Below are positions 9,962 to 18,784 of a stretch of DNA of 64,000 bases, piece after piece. How positions within the stretch are numbered: position 1 is the stretch's first letter; every line of letters begins with the position of its first letter. Source of the stretch: DATKFM01 sp963851215 (GTDB lineage Bacteria > Pseudomonadota > Alphaproteobacteria > Dongiales > Dongiaceae). Position numbers and translations under genes: made by a program. The notes beneath the pieces are model-generated. The model did not search any database. It had not been told where the DNA came from and saw only the letters and a list, made by a program, of their open reading frames with translations. Location of the stretch: positions 62,001-126,000 of the forward strand of contig CAWKOG010000015.1 of assembly GCA_963851215.1 (NCBI GenBank). Direction: 5' to 3'.

Positions 9962-10312
9962 ATGCCCGACCCCACCACCATCACCGGCTATCACGCCCAC
10001 ATCTACTACACGCCGGAAACGCGTGCAGTGGCGGAGCGGATTCGCGAATTGCTCGGCGTGAAATTCACCGTCCAGCTCGGCCGATGGTATGACAAGCCGA
10101 TCGGTCCGCATCCCCAGTCGATGTACCAGGTAGCGTTTGCAGTCGAGGAGTTTCCGCGCCTGGTGCCCTGGCTGATGCTTAACCACGAGAGGCTGTCGGT
10201 GCTGATCCATCCGCTGAGCGGCAACGATTATGACGACCACGCCCACGACGCGTCCTGGCTCGGCCCGCAATTGCCGCTGAACCTGGATTTCCTGCTGGAG
10301 CTGCAGAAGTAG
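9962..10312 (+). CDS. DOPA 4,5-dioxygenase family protein
   Basis: This 116-residue protein matches the small DOPA 4,5-dioxygenase family: GYHAHIYY near the N-terminus (first metal-ligand histidines), the GPHPQSMYQVAF segment, WLMLNHERLSVLIHPLSGNDYDDH and the C-terminal LGPQLPLNLDFL. In fungi and plants homologues cleave the catechol ring of L-DOPA extradiolly; bacterial members are mostly uncharacterised. The start at 9962 gives the usual family length. It stands alone on the plus strand between a low-GC ORF and a convergent VOC gene, so the context gives no substrate. Confidence 0.8.
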   Translation: MPDPTTITGYHAHIYYTPETRAVAERIRELLGVKFTVQLGRWYDKPIGPHPQSMYQVAFAVEEFPRLVPWLMLNHERLSVLIHPLSGNDYDDHAHDASWLGPQLPLNLDFLLELQK

Positions 10313-10319
10313 CGACCGT

Positions 10320-10784
10320 TTACCCCTTCATCATCTCCGTGTAGCGCCGCTGCATCTCCGCCGGCGACATCTCTTCGATGCTGTGGCCCAGCAGCCATTC
10401 ATGGCCGAAGGGATCGCGCACCCGGCTGCTGCGCTCGCCATAGAATTGGTCGGTCGGTTTCATCAACAGCTTTGCGCCGGCGTCGCAGGCACGCTGGGTC
10501 AGGGTATCCACATTGCCGACATGAAGATGGATCCGGATGCCCTGCGCATCCCCTTTAGGCGCATGGATGCCGTACTCCGGAAACTCGTCGGCCAGCATCA
10601 GCGTCGCCGGACCGAGCTTCAGTTCCGCATGGCCGATGCGCCCGCTGGGCTCGGTCAGGCGGAACAGCTCCTCCGCGCCGAACGCCCGTTTGTAGAACTC
10701 GATCGCCGCACCGGCATCCTTGACGCAGAGATAGGGATACATCTCCTGCACCGCCGCCGCGGCCGTCTTCGACACGTCGTTCAT
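10320..10784 (-). CDS. VOC (glyoxalase/PhnB-like) family protein
   Basis: This 154-residue vicinal-oxygen-chelate protein contains two beta-alpha-beta-beta-beta modules: YPYLCVKDAGAAIEFYKRAFGAEE at residues 16-39 and the second half beginning IRIHLHVGNVDTL, ending with DPFGHEWLLGHSIEEMSP. It resembles the PhnB / glyoxalase-superfamily proteins, whose reactions vary (lyases, dioxygenases, resistance proteins). The ATG at 10784 has a strong GGAAGGAG site. It is probably cytoplasmic. The 3' end is convergent with the DOPA dioxygenase-like gene, seven bases apart. Substrate is unknown. Confidence 0.82.
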   Translation of the reverse strand: MNDVSKTAAAAVQEMYPYLCVKDAGAAIEFYKRAFGAEELFRLTEPSGRIGHAELKLGPATLMLADEFPEYGIHAPKGDAQGIRIHLHVGNVDTLTQRACDAGAKLLMKPTDQFYGERSSRVRDPFGHEWLLGHSIEEMSPAEMQRRYTEMMKG

Positions 10785-10871
10785 GGCTCACTCCTTCCTC
10801 GGATATCGATGGCTGTTGGGGAAAGGATGACAGGATCCGCCGGTTCCGGTCTTGGACGAATTTAACCCAGG

Positions 10872-12169
10872 CTACGCCGCTGACCCTTCCTGTCCGCCGA
10901 ACAGCCGCCGCCGGCGCATCTGGAACAGCGCGCCGCCGATAAAACAGATGCCGCCGCCGATCATCACCGTTTCGCTGGCGCCGATGCGGTGCGCCAGCGC
11001 GCCGGCGGCCAGGGTGCCGAAGGGCGCCAGCCCGTTGAAACACATCATGTAGCAGGCCATCACCCGGCCGCGCAGGCCGATCGGGAACCTGGCTCTGCAG
11101 CAGGGTGTTGCAGACCGCCGTCGTGGTGATCAGGCAAAAGCCGATTCCCAGCAGCGCCCCTGCGGCCGTCCAGAAAGAGGGCGCCAACCCCAGCAGGATC
11201 AGCCCGATGCCCATGCCCGCCGCCGCCATTCCGGGCAGGAAGTTCAGCTTGGAGGCGTCGTGCTGCAGCGCGAGGCCGGATCGCACCGGCCAGCGCGCCC
11301 ATGCCCACCGCGCCCATCAGCAGGCCATAGCCATCGGGTCCCCCCTGGAGCTGGTCGGCGAACAGCGGCAGCAGCACGGTGAAGGACATGCCGGTCACGC
11401 TGAGCAATGCCACCAGCAGCAGCAGCGAGCGGAAGGGTTCCGTCCGCGCCGCAAAGGCAAGACCCTCGATGATCCCGCCCTTGCCATGGGCCGCCGCCAC
11501 CGGGCGGGGCGCCGTGGTCATGAAGGCCAATCCGGTCAGCACGCCGAGAAAGCTCAAGCCATTGATCAGGAAGCACCAGCCTTCGCCGGTCAGCGCCACC
11601 AGCAGGCCGCCCACCGCCGGCCCGATCATGCGCGCCGAATTGAACATGGTGGAATTGAGCGCGATGGCGTTGGGCAGGTCGTCCTTGCCCACCATCTCCA
11701 CGATGAAGCTCTGCCGCGTCGGCATGTCGAAGGCGTTGACCAGGCCCTGGACCGTGGCCAGCAGCAGGATGTGCCACACCTGGATCACGCCGCCGAGCGT
11801 CAGCGCCGCCAGCGCGAAGGCCAGCAGCATCAAGATCGCCTGGGTCGCCATGATCATCCGGCGCTTGTCCCGGCGGTCGGCCACCATGCCGCCCAGGGGC
11901 GACAGCAGCAGCACGGGAATCTGGGTGGCGAAAGTCACGGTCGCCAGCAGAACCGCCGATCCCGTGAGCTGATAGACCAGCCAGGATTGCGCCACCGTCT
12001 GGATCCAGGTGCCCATCAGCGACATCAGCTGCCCGGCAAAGAACAGCCGGTAATTGCGATGCTGGAAGGCACGCCCCGCATGCCGCGGCACAAGGCCGCG
12101 CCAGCCGCCGGTGGCGGCGGGCGAGGGCGCCGGCTCGCTTGTCCGCGGCGTGTCTCTCGGGGGCGTCAC
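10872..12169 (-). CDS. MFS transporter, EntS/MFS_3-like exporter (two frame breaks)
   Basis: This is a major facilitator with twelve predicted helices. The N-terminal half includes RNYRLFFAGQLMSLMGTWIQ, then GGMVADRRDKRRMI, the MFS loop 2-3 signature. The middle contains NALDMPTRQSF-like VNAFDMPTRQSF, a hallmark of enterobactin-exporter-type MFS_3 proteins. One-base gains near 11283 and 11090 displace the last third. The GTG at 12169 is the likely start because the upstream reading is Arg/Ser-rich and unlike the family; its ribosome site is weak. The exported compound cannot be inferred. Confidence 0.8.
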
Positions 12170-12282
12170 ATCTCTATGCTGGTCATTCGACGCGGCGGTG
12201 GCAAGCCACTGCGGCGAATGGCGCCTATGCGAAGCCGGCGTGGAATTGCGGCGGGAAGATGGCGACTGAGATTCGGGCGGGT

Positions 12283-12393
12283 CTAGGTAAAGACGATAAG
12301 CAATCCGAACATCACCATGGACAGGAAGGCAGCGCGCCACAGCGTCCGCAGCGGCCTGCGCTCATGCCTGAAGATGGGTCGGCGTCTCGACAT
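12283..12393 (-). CDS. Possible 36-residue membrane microprotein
   Basis: This short ORF begins MSRRRPIFRHERRPL and ends with a hydrophobic tail (AAFLSMVMFGLLIVF, then a Thr and a TAG stop). The layout is a basic N-terminus followed by a single C-terminal membrane segment. A GCGAGGCAG sequence lies just upstream of the ATG at 12393. It sits 114 bases upstream of the MFS exporter on the same strand. A short ORF with this composition can occur by chance, so this is tentative. Confidence 0.3.
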   Translation of the reverse strand: MSRRRPIFRHERRPLRTLWRAAFLSMVMFGLLIVFT

Positions 12394-12476
12394 TCTGCCT
12401 CGCCGCGATTTCGGAACAAATGCCTAGTTTGGCTACTTCAGAAATTACCCGGGATTTTGCGGCCGCCATCCTTAAT

Positions 12477-12587
12477 CGCTCGTTAAGCGGGCGGCGCGAT
12501 GCGGACCTGCAACTGTCCGACCGTAATACGCGCGCTTGCGGTCCTGGGCCGTCAGGCCCAGCGCCAAGCGCCGCCTCTTAACGAGCG
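12477..12587. other. Nested inverted-repeat element (candidate structured RNA or REP-like hairpin)
   Basis: Outer arms CGCTCGTTAAGCGGGCGGCG (12477-12496) and CGCCGCCTCTTAACGAGCG (12569-12587) are near-perfect complements. Inside them CTGGGCC (12544-12550) pairs with GGCCCAG (12555-12561) around a GTCA loop, and CGCTTG (12533-12538) pairs with CAAGCG (12565-12570), competing slightly with the outer arm. The element lies 105 bases upstream of the GFA-family gene. The rest of 12394-12691 shows no coding signal. Confidence 0.5.
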
Positions 12588-12691
12588 GCTTGCCGCGCGG
12601 AGATTTGCCGGCGATGTCGCGCTGGCGGTAACGTCCCTTAATGGCGTTGCATCGCCGGCCGCCAGAGACAGAACTCACCGGCAGGAGATTC

Positions 12692-13083
12692 ATGATCATT
12701 ACCGGAAGCTGCCTTTGCGGCGCGGTCGCTTACGAAATCCGCGGACCCTTCACCCATTTCCTTCATTGCCACTGCTCGCGTTGCCGCAAGGCGTCCGGCG
12801 CCTCACACGCCACCAACGCCTTGTCGCGCCGGAAGCGTTCCGCTGGACTCGCGGCGAGGCCGAGCTGCAGCGCTTCGATCTGCCGGAGGCCGCGAGCTTT
12901 GCGACCGGCTTCTGCCGCCGCTGCGGTTCGCCGATGCCCCATCTCACCCGCAGCGGCCGCTCGGTCATCGTGCCTGCCGGCACATTCGACGCCGACCCCG
13001 GCGAAAAGCCGTCTCGCCATGTCCACTGGTCTTCGCGGGCGCCCTGGACGGACTCGCCCGATGACCTTCCCACGTCGGATTAA
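12692..13083 (+). CDS. GFA family (glutathione-dependent formaldehyde-activating-like) protein (one frame break)
   Basis: This is a small zinc-binding Mss4-like protein. It has the characteristic CLCG near residues 8-11, HCHCSRCRKASG near residues 28-39 and a later CRRCGSPMP. A base appears lost near 12815 (within CGCCTTGTCGCG), and correction joins ASHATNAFVAPEAFRWTRGE. GFA-family proteins were named for formaldehyde-glutathione adduct formation, but most members have unproved functions. The ATG at 12692 follows AGGAGA. It is monocistronic, with the hairpin element upstream and the helicase leader downstream. Confidence 0.82.
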
Positions 13084-13360
13084 TCCCGGCTGGTCAAGCA
13101 GTTAACGGCTTCTTCATTAATCTCGCCTTGACATTGCAGTGCGGTATCGCCATGTTCCCGCTACATCTGATTTCTCGCGATCGCGCGACGCGCTTATCGG
13201 TTGATCCGGAACAAGCGCTTCATCTCGAGACAATAATCGTAACTTCGTTTGCCCCCGGTGCGCGTGGGAAGCAGCGATAGGCTGCCATGCGGCCCGCGCC
13301 TTTCCGTCATGACTCATGACCCGGCGCCGGCATCCTGGTGCAATAAGGACCATCAATATC
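13084..13360 (+). promoter_or_regulatory. Long leader of the helicase / cold-shock cluster
   Basis: This 277-base non-coding stretch precedes the DEAD-box gene. It contains a TTGACA hexamer at 13128-13133 with a poor -10 (CATGTT at 13151-13156) 17 bases on. It also holds TTGATCCGGAACAA at 13201-13214, one base off an FNR/FixK half-site palindrome. If the first pair is used, the transcript would have a leader of about 200 bases, a common feature of cold-induced mRNAs. No ORF is supported here. Confidence 0.3.
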
Positions 13361-14629
13361 TTGACTGATAGTACATTTCGCGACCTCGGCATCGCCGAGG
13401 CGCTGCTCCGTGCCTTGCACGCTGAAAGCTACCTCACGCCCACCCCGATCCAGACCCAGGCGATTCCCGTCCTGCTGACCGGCAAGGACATCCTGGGCAT
13501 CGCCCAGACCGGCACCGGCAAGACCGCGGCGTTCCTGCTGCCGATCCTGCAGAAGCTGGCGGAAACCCGCGGCGCCGCCGCACCGCGCAGCACCCGCGCC
13601 CTGGTGCTGGCGCCCGACCCGCGAACTCGCCGCGCAAATCGGCGAAAGGGCCCGCGCCTATGGCCATCATCTGGGCTTGCGCCATGCCGTCGTGTTCGGC
13701 GGCGTCGGCATCCGGCCGCAGATGGCGGCGCTCGCAGCGCGGCGTCGATCTCCTGATCGCTACGCCCGGCCGCCTGCTGGATCTGATCCAGCAGGGCCAG
13801 CTCCGGCTCGACCGCGTCACCCATCTGGTGCTGGACGAGGCCGATCGCATGCTCGACATGGGCTTCATCCGCGACGTGCGGAAGATCGTCGGCATGATGC
13901 CGAAGGAGCGGCAGTCGCTGCTGTTCTCCGCCACCATGCCCGGCGGAAATCGCCCGCCTGGCGGCGGAACTGCTGCGCTCGCCCGTGCGCATCGAAGTGT
14001 CGCCGGTAACCCGCACCGCCGACCGCATCGAGCAGCAGGTCTACATGGTGGATGCGCCGTCCAAGCGCAGCTTCCTCACGCGACTGCTGGCCGATCCGGC
14101 GATGTCGCGGGTGATCGTCTTCACCCGCACCAAGCACGGCGCCAACCGCGTCGCCGAGCATCTGGACAAGGCCGGCATCGTCGCCGAGGCGATCCACGGC
14201 AATAAATCCCAGGGCGCCCGCCAGCGGGCGCTGGAACTGTTCCGCACCGGCGAGGCCCGGGTGCTGGTGGCGACCGACATCGCCGCCCGCGGCATCGACA
14301 TCACCGACATCAGCCATGTGGTGAATTTCGACATTCCCAATGAACCCGAGAGCTACGTGCACCGCATCGGCCGCACGGCGCGGGCGGGTGCGGCGGGTAT
14401 CGCCATCTCCCTCTGCGACGGCAGCGAGCGCGGCTATCTGCGCGACATCGAGCGGCTGACCCAGCAGAAGATCCCCGTGGTCGGCGGCGTGCAGCAGGAC
14501 AATGCGGCGCCCGACCATCGCGGCCATCAGGGCAAGCCCCGCCAGGGAAAACCCCAGCCGGGCACATCCTATCGCGGCCGGCCGCAGCGCGGCCGTTCGC
14601 GCCACCAACAGCGCAGCCGCGCCGCCTAG
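13361..14629 (+). CDS. DEAD-box ATP-dependent RNA helicase (three frame breaks)
   Basis: This is an RNA helicase of the RhlE/DeaD type. In order: Q-motif TPTPIQTQAIP, motif I AQTGTGKT, Ia PTRELAAQ, TPGR, motif II VLDEADRMLD, motif III SAT, then motif IV, V (ATDIAARGID) and VI (HRIGRTARAG). The tail is Arg/Gln/Gly-rich, as in helicases acting on rRNA or structured mRNA. One-base gains near 13615, 13732 and 13942 interrupt it. I chose TTG at 13361 because AAGGAC lies ten bases upstream and the protein then begins at the usual LTDSTFRDLGI; this is not certain. Cold-shock protein and IF-1 genes follow on the same strand. Confidence 0.88.
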
Positions 14630-14698
14630 TTCCAGGGCCGGCAAGGCAGCGTTGCGAGTACGAGTGCAACTTACCACCCCACAAGGAGACTAGTTTAG

Positions 14699-14905
14699 AT
14701 GCCTATCGGTACCGTAAAGTGGTTCAACAGCCAGAAGGGCTTCGGATTCATTAAGCCGGAGGACGGCGGCCAGGATGTGTTCATGCATGTCAGCGCCGTC
14801 GAGCGTTCCGGGATCGGCAATCCGCAGGAAGGCCAGAAGGTGAGCTACGACCACGAGCGCGATCGCAAGGGCCGCATTTCCGCGACCAATCTGCGCGCCG
14901 CCTGA
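14699..14905 (+). CDS. CspA-family cold-shock protein
   Basis: This 68-residue single-stranded nucleic-acid chaperone has a complete cold-shock domain: GTVKWFNSQKGFGFI (RNP1 KGFGFI) and DVFMHVSAVE (RNP2-like VFMHV). It binds RNA or ssDNA and melts secondary structure. AAGGAG lies just upstream of the ATG. The 69 bases from the helicase stop contain no promoter I can defend, so it may be cotranscribed or have its own start. A strong hairpin follows at 14915-14955. Confidence 0.95.
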   Translation: MPIGTVKWFNSQKGFGFIKPEDGGQDVFMHVSAVERSGIGNPQEGQKVSYDHERDRKGRISATNLRAA

Positions 14906-14914
14906 CGCAACGCC

Positions 14915-14955
14915 GGGCCGGCGCCGCTCCCTTGTGAGGGAGTTGGCGCCGGCCC
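14915..14955 (+). terminator. Strong hairpin between csp and infA genes
   Basis: GGGCCGGCGCC (14915-14925) pairs with GGCGCCGGCCC (14945-14955), and CTCCC pairs with GGGAG inside with one bulged T and a six-base loop. There is no U-tract after the stem, so it may be a weak terminator, an attenuator or a 3' stabiliser between the cold-shock and IF-1 genes. Confidence 0.6.
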
Positions 14956-14987
14956 CGCGCCGCGCTAAACCAACGACAGGAGAAACG

Positions 14988-15254
14988 ATGGCAAAAGAAG
15001 AACTGCTGCAATTCGAAGGCGAAGTTTCCGAAGTGCTGCCCGACGGCCGCTTCCGCGTGAAGCTGGAGAACGGCCACGACGTCATCGCCTATACCGCCGG
15101 CCGGATGAAGAAGAACCGCATCCGCACGCTCGCCGGCGACCGCGTCACCATCGAGATGACGCCCTATGACCTGGACAAGGGCCGGGTGATTTTCCGCCAC
15201 AAGGATACGCGCGCGGCTCCGTCGTCGCCGCAGCGGCGCCAGTTCCGCCGCTAG
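14988..15254 (+). CDS. infA: Translation initiation factor IF-1 (or IF-1-like paralogue)
   Basis: This 88-residue S1/OB-fold protein begins MAKEELLQFEGEVSEVLPDG and carries the conserved FRVKLENGHDVIAYTAGRMKKNRIR and DRVTIEMTPYDLDKGRV segments of IF-1, which binds the 30S A site during initiation. Canonical IF-1 is 72 residues. Here an extra Arg/Ser/Pro/Gln tail of about 16 residues follows HKDTR, as in IF-1 paralogues of several alphaproteobacteria. Spacing to the ACAGGAGAA ribosome site supports the start. Its place beside the helicase and cold-shock genes suggests a role in cold or stress translation. Confidence 0.93.
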   Translation: MAKEELLQFEGEVSEVLPDGRFRVKLENGHDVIAYTAGRMKKNRIRTLAGDRVTIEMTPYDLDKGRVIFRHKDTRAAPSSPQRRQFRR

Positions 15255-15374
15255 GGGCTTTGCCGCCCGGGCAGCTTTTGGGCGCCCAATTTCTGCCGAA
15301 TTCACTGCGGAAGATGGCATCCACGGGGCTGCTCTTCCGGCAATCGCTAGTGAAACTGTAGAAAGGTTCATTCC

Positions 15375-16832
15375 ATGAATTCGATGCTCTCCCGCCGCCG
15401 CGCGCTCCGCAGCTCGGGCCTGATGCTGGCTGCCCTCGGCGCAAGTTCGACGGGGCCTGGGCCTGCTCATTCGCCCGGCTTTCGCCCAGGAAGCGCGGCT
15501 GACCTTCAACGATCAGACGGCGGTGGCGGTAACCATCTATAACGAGAACCTGGCGCTGGTGAAGGACCGGCGCAACGCGTCCCTGGCCCAGGGCCTGAAC
15601 AACATCGCCTTCATCGATGTCAGCGGCCAGATGCGGCCGGAGACGGCGCTGCTCCATGCCGAGGGCGAGAAGCTCACGCTGCTGGAGCAGAATTTCGAGT
15701 TCGACCTGCTGACCCATGAGAAGCTGCTGGAGAAATCCGTCGGCCAGACGGTGACGGTGATCAAGACCAATCCCGCCACGGGCGCCGAGACGGTGGAGGA
15801 GGCGCGGGTGCTCAGCGTCGCCGGCGGCCTGGTGCTGAAGATCGGCGACCGCATCGAAACCCAGTATCCCGGCCGCGTGGTGTTCGACCGCATCCCGCCG
15901 GAGCTGCGGGCGCGGCCGACCCTCGTGCTGTCGGTCGACAGCCCGTCCGCGGCGCTGCGGCTGGTGGAACTCAGCTATCTCACCGGCGGCCTGGCCTGGA
16001 AGGCGGACTATGTCGCCGAACTCGCCGCCGACGAGAAGACCGTCGATCTCAGCGGCTGGGTCACGCTCACCAACACCAGCGGCACCTTCTATCGCGACGC
16101 CAAGCTGCAACTCGTCGCCGGCGACGTGAACCAGGTGCAGCCGATGATGGAGAAGGCGATGGACGCCGCATGGCTATGGCCGAGGCCGGCGTCGCCGGCG
16201 CCCGCATGGCTGAGGAGGCACTGTTCGAATATCACCTCTATACGCTGTCGCGTCCCACCACCATCGCCGACAACCAGACCAAGCAGGTGGCGCTGCTCTC
16301 CGGCAGCGGCGTTCCCGTGCGCAAGGAGCTGCGCTTCGTCAATATCAGCCAGGCCTACAACTATCCGATGGCCGAGCAGCCGCGGGTCAACGCCACCGTG
16401 CGGCTGATGTTCGACAACAAGGAGCAGGACAAGCTGGGCATGCCGCTGCCCATGGGCATCGTCCGCGTCTACAAGAACGACAGCAGCGGCCAGGCGCTCT
16501 TCGTCGGCGAGGACCGCATCGCCCATACGCCCAAGGGCGAAACGGTGAAGCTGGCGCTGGGCCAGGCCTTCGACGTTACCGCGCAGCCGAAGCAGACGGA
16601 GTTCGAGCAGCTCAGCGACCGCATCTTCGAAGCCGCCTTCGAGATCGAGATCAAGAACGCGAAGAAGGAAGCGGTCACCGTCCGCATCGACGAGAACATC
16701 CCCGGCATGTGGGAGATACTCAGCGAAAGCCACCCCCACGAGAAGGTCGACGCCTTCCAGGCCGGCTGGAACGTCGACGTGCCCGCCGAGGGCGCGAGCA
16801 CGCTGAAGTACAAGGTGCGGGTGAAGTTTTAG
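15375..16832 (+). CDS. Secreted DUF4139 domain protein (two frame breaks)
   Basis: This is a protein of about 485 residues. Its N-terminus has SRRRALRS followed by a hydrophobic stretch and AFA-QEA cleavage, which could be a Tat or ordinary Sec signal. The body is rich in beta strand and matches the DUF4139 / mucoidy-inhibitor-A-like family: YNENLALVKDRR near the mature N-terminus, WKADYVAELAADEKTVDLSGWVTLTNTSG in the middle, and the conserved end LKYKVRVKF. A base is gained near 15452 and one lost near 16166. Function is unproved; related proteins are exported and predicted extracellular or periplasmic. It stands alone with repeats after it. Confidence 0.8.
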
Positions 16833-16862
16833 AGGCTCTCGCTAAGCGAGTTCACAACTTTT

Positions 16863-17109
16863 GTCATCCCGGAAACCGAGCGTCAGCGAGGTTATCCGGG
16901 ACCCATGAACACGGGATCGTCCAAGCTACGGTGACGGATGTCAGGTGCTGACGGCAAGCATTTCAGACGACAAAACTGAACTGATGCGAAAGTGCGGCTC
17001 ACATGCTTGTTCTAGACACATGAACACGGTGTCGTTCCAGCCGTCATCCCGAGAGTTTCGTGGTCATGAGTCCCGGGTTCCGCCGCTGACGCGGCGGCCC
17101 CGGGATGAC
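16863..17109. repeat. Two REP-like palindromes filling a 303-base intergenic gap
   Basis: GTCATCCCGG at 16863 begins a hairpin closed by ATCCGGGA near 16892-16899. A second, larger palindrome has outer arms GTCATCCCG (17043-17051) and CGGGATGAC (17101-17109) and inner CCGCCGC/GCGGCGG arms. Both units are flanked by related CATGAACACGG...TCGT words (about 16903 and 17020). The gap lies between two convergent genes, a usual place for REP clusters. No ORF in 16833-17135 looks real. Confidence 0.6.
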
Positions 17110-17135
17110 AAACCTTTGCGGCTGAAGAGGAAGCG

Positions 17136-17582
17136 CTACGCCTTCTCCACCTTCAGCGCCGCGCCGTCCACGCCGATCACCTTGACGCGGTCGCCGACCG
17201 GCAGATCCGGCCCGAAGGCGCGCCAGACGGAATCGCCGACACGCACCTTGCCGGCGCCGTTCACGATCGCCTCCTCGAGGCTGAAAGTGCGGCCGACATA
17301 TTGTGCGCCGCGCCTGTTGAGCGTGGCGTCTGCGGTTTCGATCGGATTGCGCTTGATATAGAAGCGCGCGCCCACCACCGAGGCGATCGCCAGCACGCCG
17401 AAGATCAGGAACTGCGCTTCCCAGGGCAGTGCGGGAATGATCAGCGTGATCAGGCCGGTCACCGCCGCGGCGCCGCCGATCCACATCAGGAAGAAGCCCG
17501 GCGCCACCATCTCGATGATGATCAGCACCAGCGCCAATATCCACCAATGCCAGAACAGCAGGGTCGCGAAATACGCACTCAT
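17136..17582 (-). CDS. NfeD-family membrane protein
   Basis: This is a 148-residue protein with two or three hydrophobic segments (WWILALVLIIIEMVAPGFFLMWIGGAAAVTG, then FLIFGVLAIASVVGARFYI) followed by a C-terminal OB-fold domain containing RRGAQYVGRTFSLEEAIVNGAGKVRVGDSVWRA. NfeD short-form proteins pair with SPFH/stomatin partners encoded next door, as here. The pair is thought to organise membrane microdomains or quality control. The gene starts 22 bases after the SPFH stop and is very likely cotranscribed with it. Confidence 0.9.
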   Translation of the reverse strand: MSAYFATLLFWHWWILALVLIIIEMVAPGFFLMWIGGAAAVTGLITLIIPALPWEAQFLIFGVLAIASVVGARFYIKRNPIETADATLNRRGAQYVGRTFSLEEAIVNGAGKVRVGDSVWRAFGPDLPVGDRVKVIGVDGAALKVEKA

Positions 17583-17604
17583 TTACGTGCTCCTCGCTCC
17601 GTTG

Positions 17605-18537
17605 TTAGGACTTCGGGCCGCTGCCCTGACTCATCGCCTGCTTCGCCAGCTCGGCGATGCCGCCGATCGCGCCGATCACGCCCGAAGCCTCCAGCGGCAT
17701 GAAGATCAGCTTCTGGTTCGGCGCGCTGGCGATCTCCTTCAGGGCATCGACATATTTCTGCGCCACGAAGTAGTTGACCGCCTGCACATTGCCCTTGGCG
17801 ATCGCTTCGGACACCATCGCCGTCGCCTTCGCCTCGGCCTCGGCGGCGCGCTCGCGGGCCTCGGCGTCGCGGAATGCCGCTTCGCGGCGGCCTTCGGCTT
17901 CCAGGATGGCGGATTGCTTTTCGCCTTCGGCCTTCAGGATGGCGGCCTGACGGTAGCCTTCGGCATCCAGGATGTTGGCACGCTTGTCTCGTTCGGCCTT
18001 CATCTGGCGGGCCATGGAATCCACCAGATCCTTCGGCGGCGCGATGTCCTTGATCTCGATGCGCGTGACCTTGATGCCCCAGGGATGGGTCGCCTCATCG
18101 ACGACGTGCAGGAGCTGGGCGTTGATCTTGTCGCGCTGGGACAGCAGCTCGTCCAGGTCCATGGAGCCCATGACCGTACGGATATTGGTCATCGTCAGGT
18201 TGAGGACTGCCAGCTCAAGATCGTTGACCTCATAGGCCGACTTGGCGGCGTCCAGCACCTGGTAGAACACCACGCCGTCGACGCTCACCATGGCGTTGTC
18301 CTTGGTGATGACCTCCTGGGTCGGCACGTCCAGCACCTGCTCCATCATGTTGAGCTTGGCGCCGATGCGGTCGAATACCGGCATGATGAAATGCAGGCCG
18401 GGCGGCAGGGTCTTGGTGTACTTGCCGAACCGCTCCACCGTCCATTCGCGGCCTTGCGGCACCGTTTTCACGCCGAGTACGACGTAAACGATGGCTGCCA
18501 CGACAATGAACAGGAATACGCCGAGAATAACGTCCAT
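17605..18537 (-). CDS. SPFH/Band 7 (stomatin, QmcA-like) protein
   Basis: This is a protein of about 310 residues with one N-terminal membrane helix (MDVILGVFLFIVVAAIVYVVLG), then the Band 7 domain: VPQGREWTVERFGKYTKTL, VFYQVLDAAKSAYEV, and LHVVDEATHPWGIKVTRIEIKDI. A long Ala/Glu/Arg coiled coil follows (about residues 190-260). I start at the ATG at 18537 because the extra 19 upstream residues are Gly/Pro-rich and precede the membrane helix awkwardly. It forms an operon with NfeD and is expected to oligomerise at the inner membrane. Confidence 0.92.
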   Translation of the reverse strand: MDVILGVFLFIVVAAIVYVVLGVKTVPQGREWTVERFGKYTKTLPPGLHFIMPVFDRIGAKLNMMEQVLDVPTQEVITKDNAMVSVDGVVFYQVLDAAKSAYEVNDLELAVLNLTMTNIRTVMGSMDLDELLSQRDKINAQLLHVVDEATHPWGIKVTRIEIKDIAPPKDLVDSMARQMKAERDKRANILDAEGYRQAAILKAEGEKQSAILEAEGRREAAFRDAEARERAAEAEAKATAMVSEAIAKGNVQAVNYFVAQKYVDALKEIASAPNQKLIFMPLEASGVIGAIGGIAELAKQAMSQGSGPKS

Positions 18538-18784
18538 CTTCTGGTCCCCCGACTCCCATGTTGGGAGGAACCCCCGCGGTCCCTCCGCCTGCACGCCCGC
18601 TTCTTACCCGACCAATCTACAAGACTTTGCTGACATCCGCTTTTTCAGGCGGTCAGGTCTCTTGGAACTGCAAATGGGAAGGGGTGGTAGGGGCGCAAGA
18701 TCCTCGCGTCCAATTAAACTCGATGTCAGTTATTTCGTGACTGTCTGCAATCTATCAATAAACTCATTTATAGTTAATATTCTG
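18538..18784. other. AT-rich intergenic island between rmuC and the SPFH operon
   Basis: The 247 bases contain a stretch near 18705-18790 far lower in GC than the window average. It ends in runs such as ATTTATAGTTAATATT close to the rmuC stop. Both flanking genes run leftward, so the segment must hold the rmuC transcript end and the SPFH promoter. I cannot assign either confidently. No ORF or hairpin terminator stands out. Confidence 0.35.
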
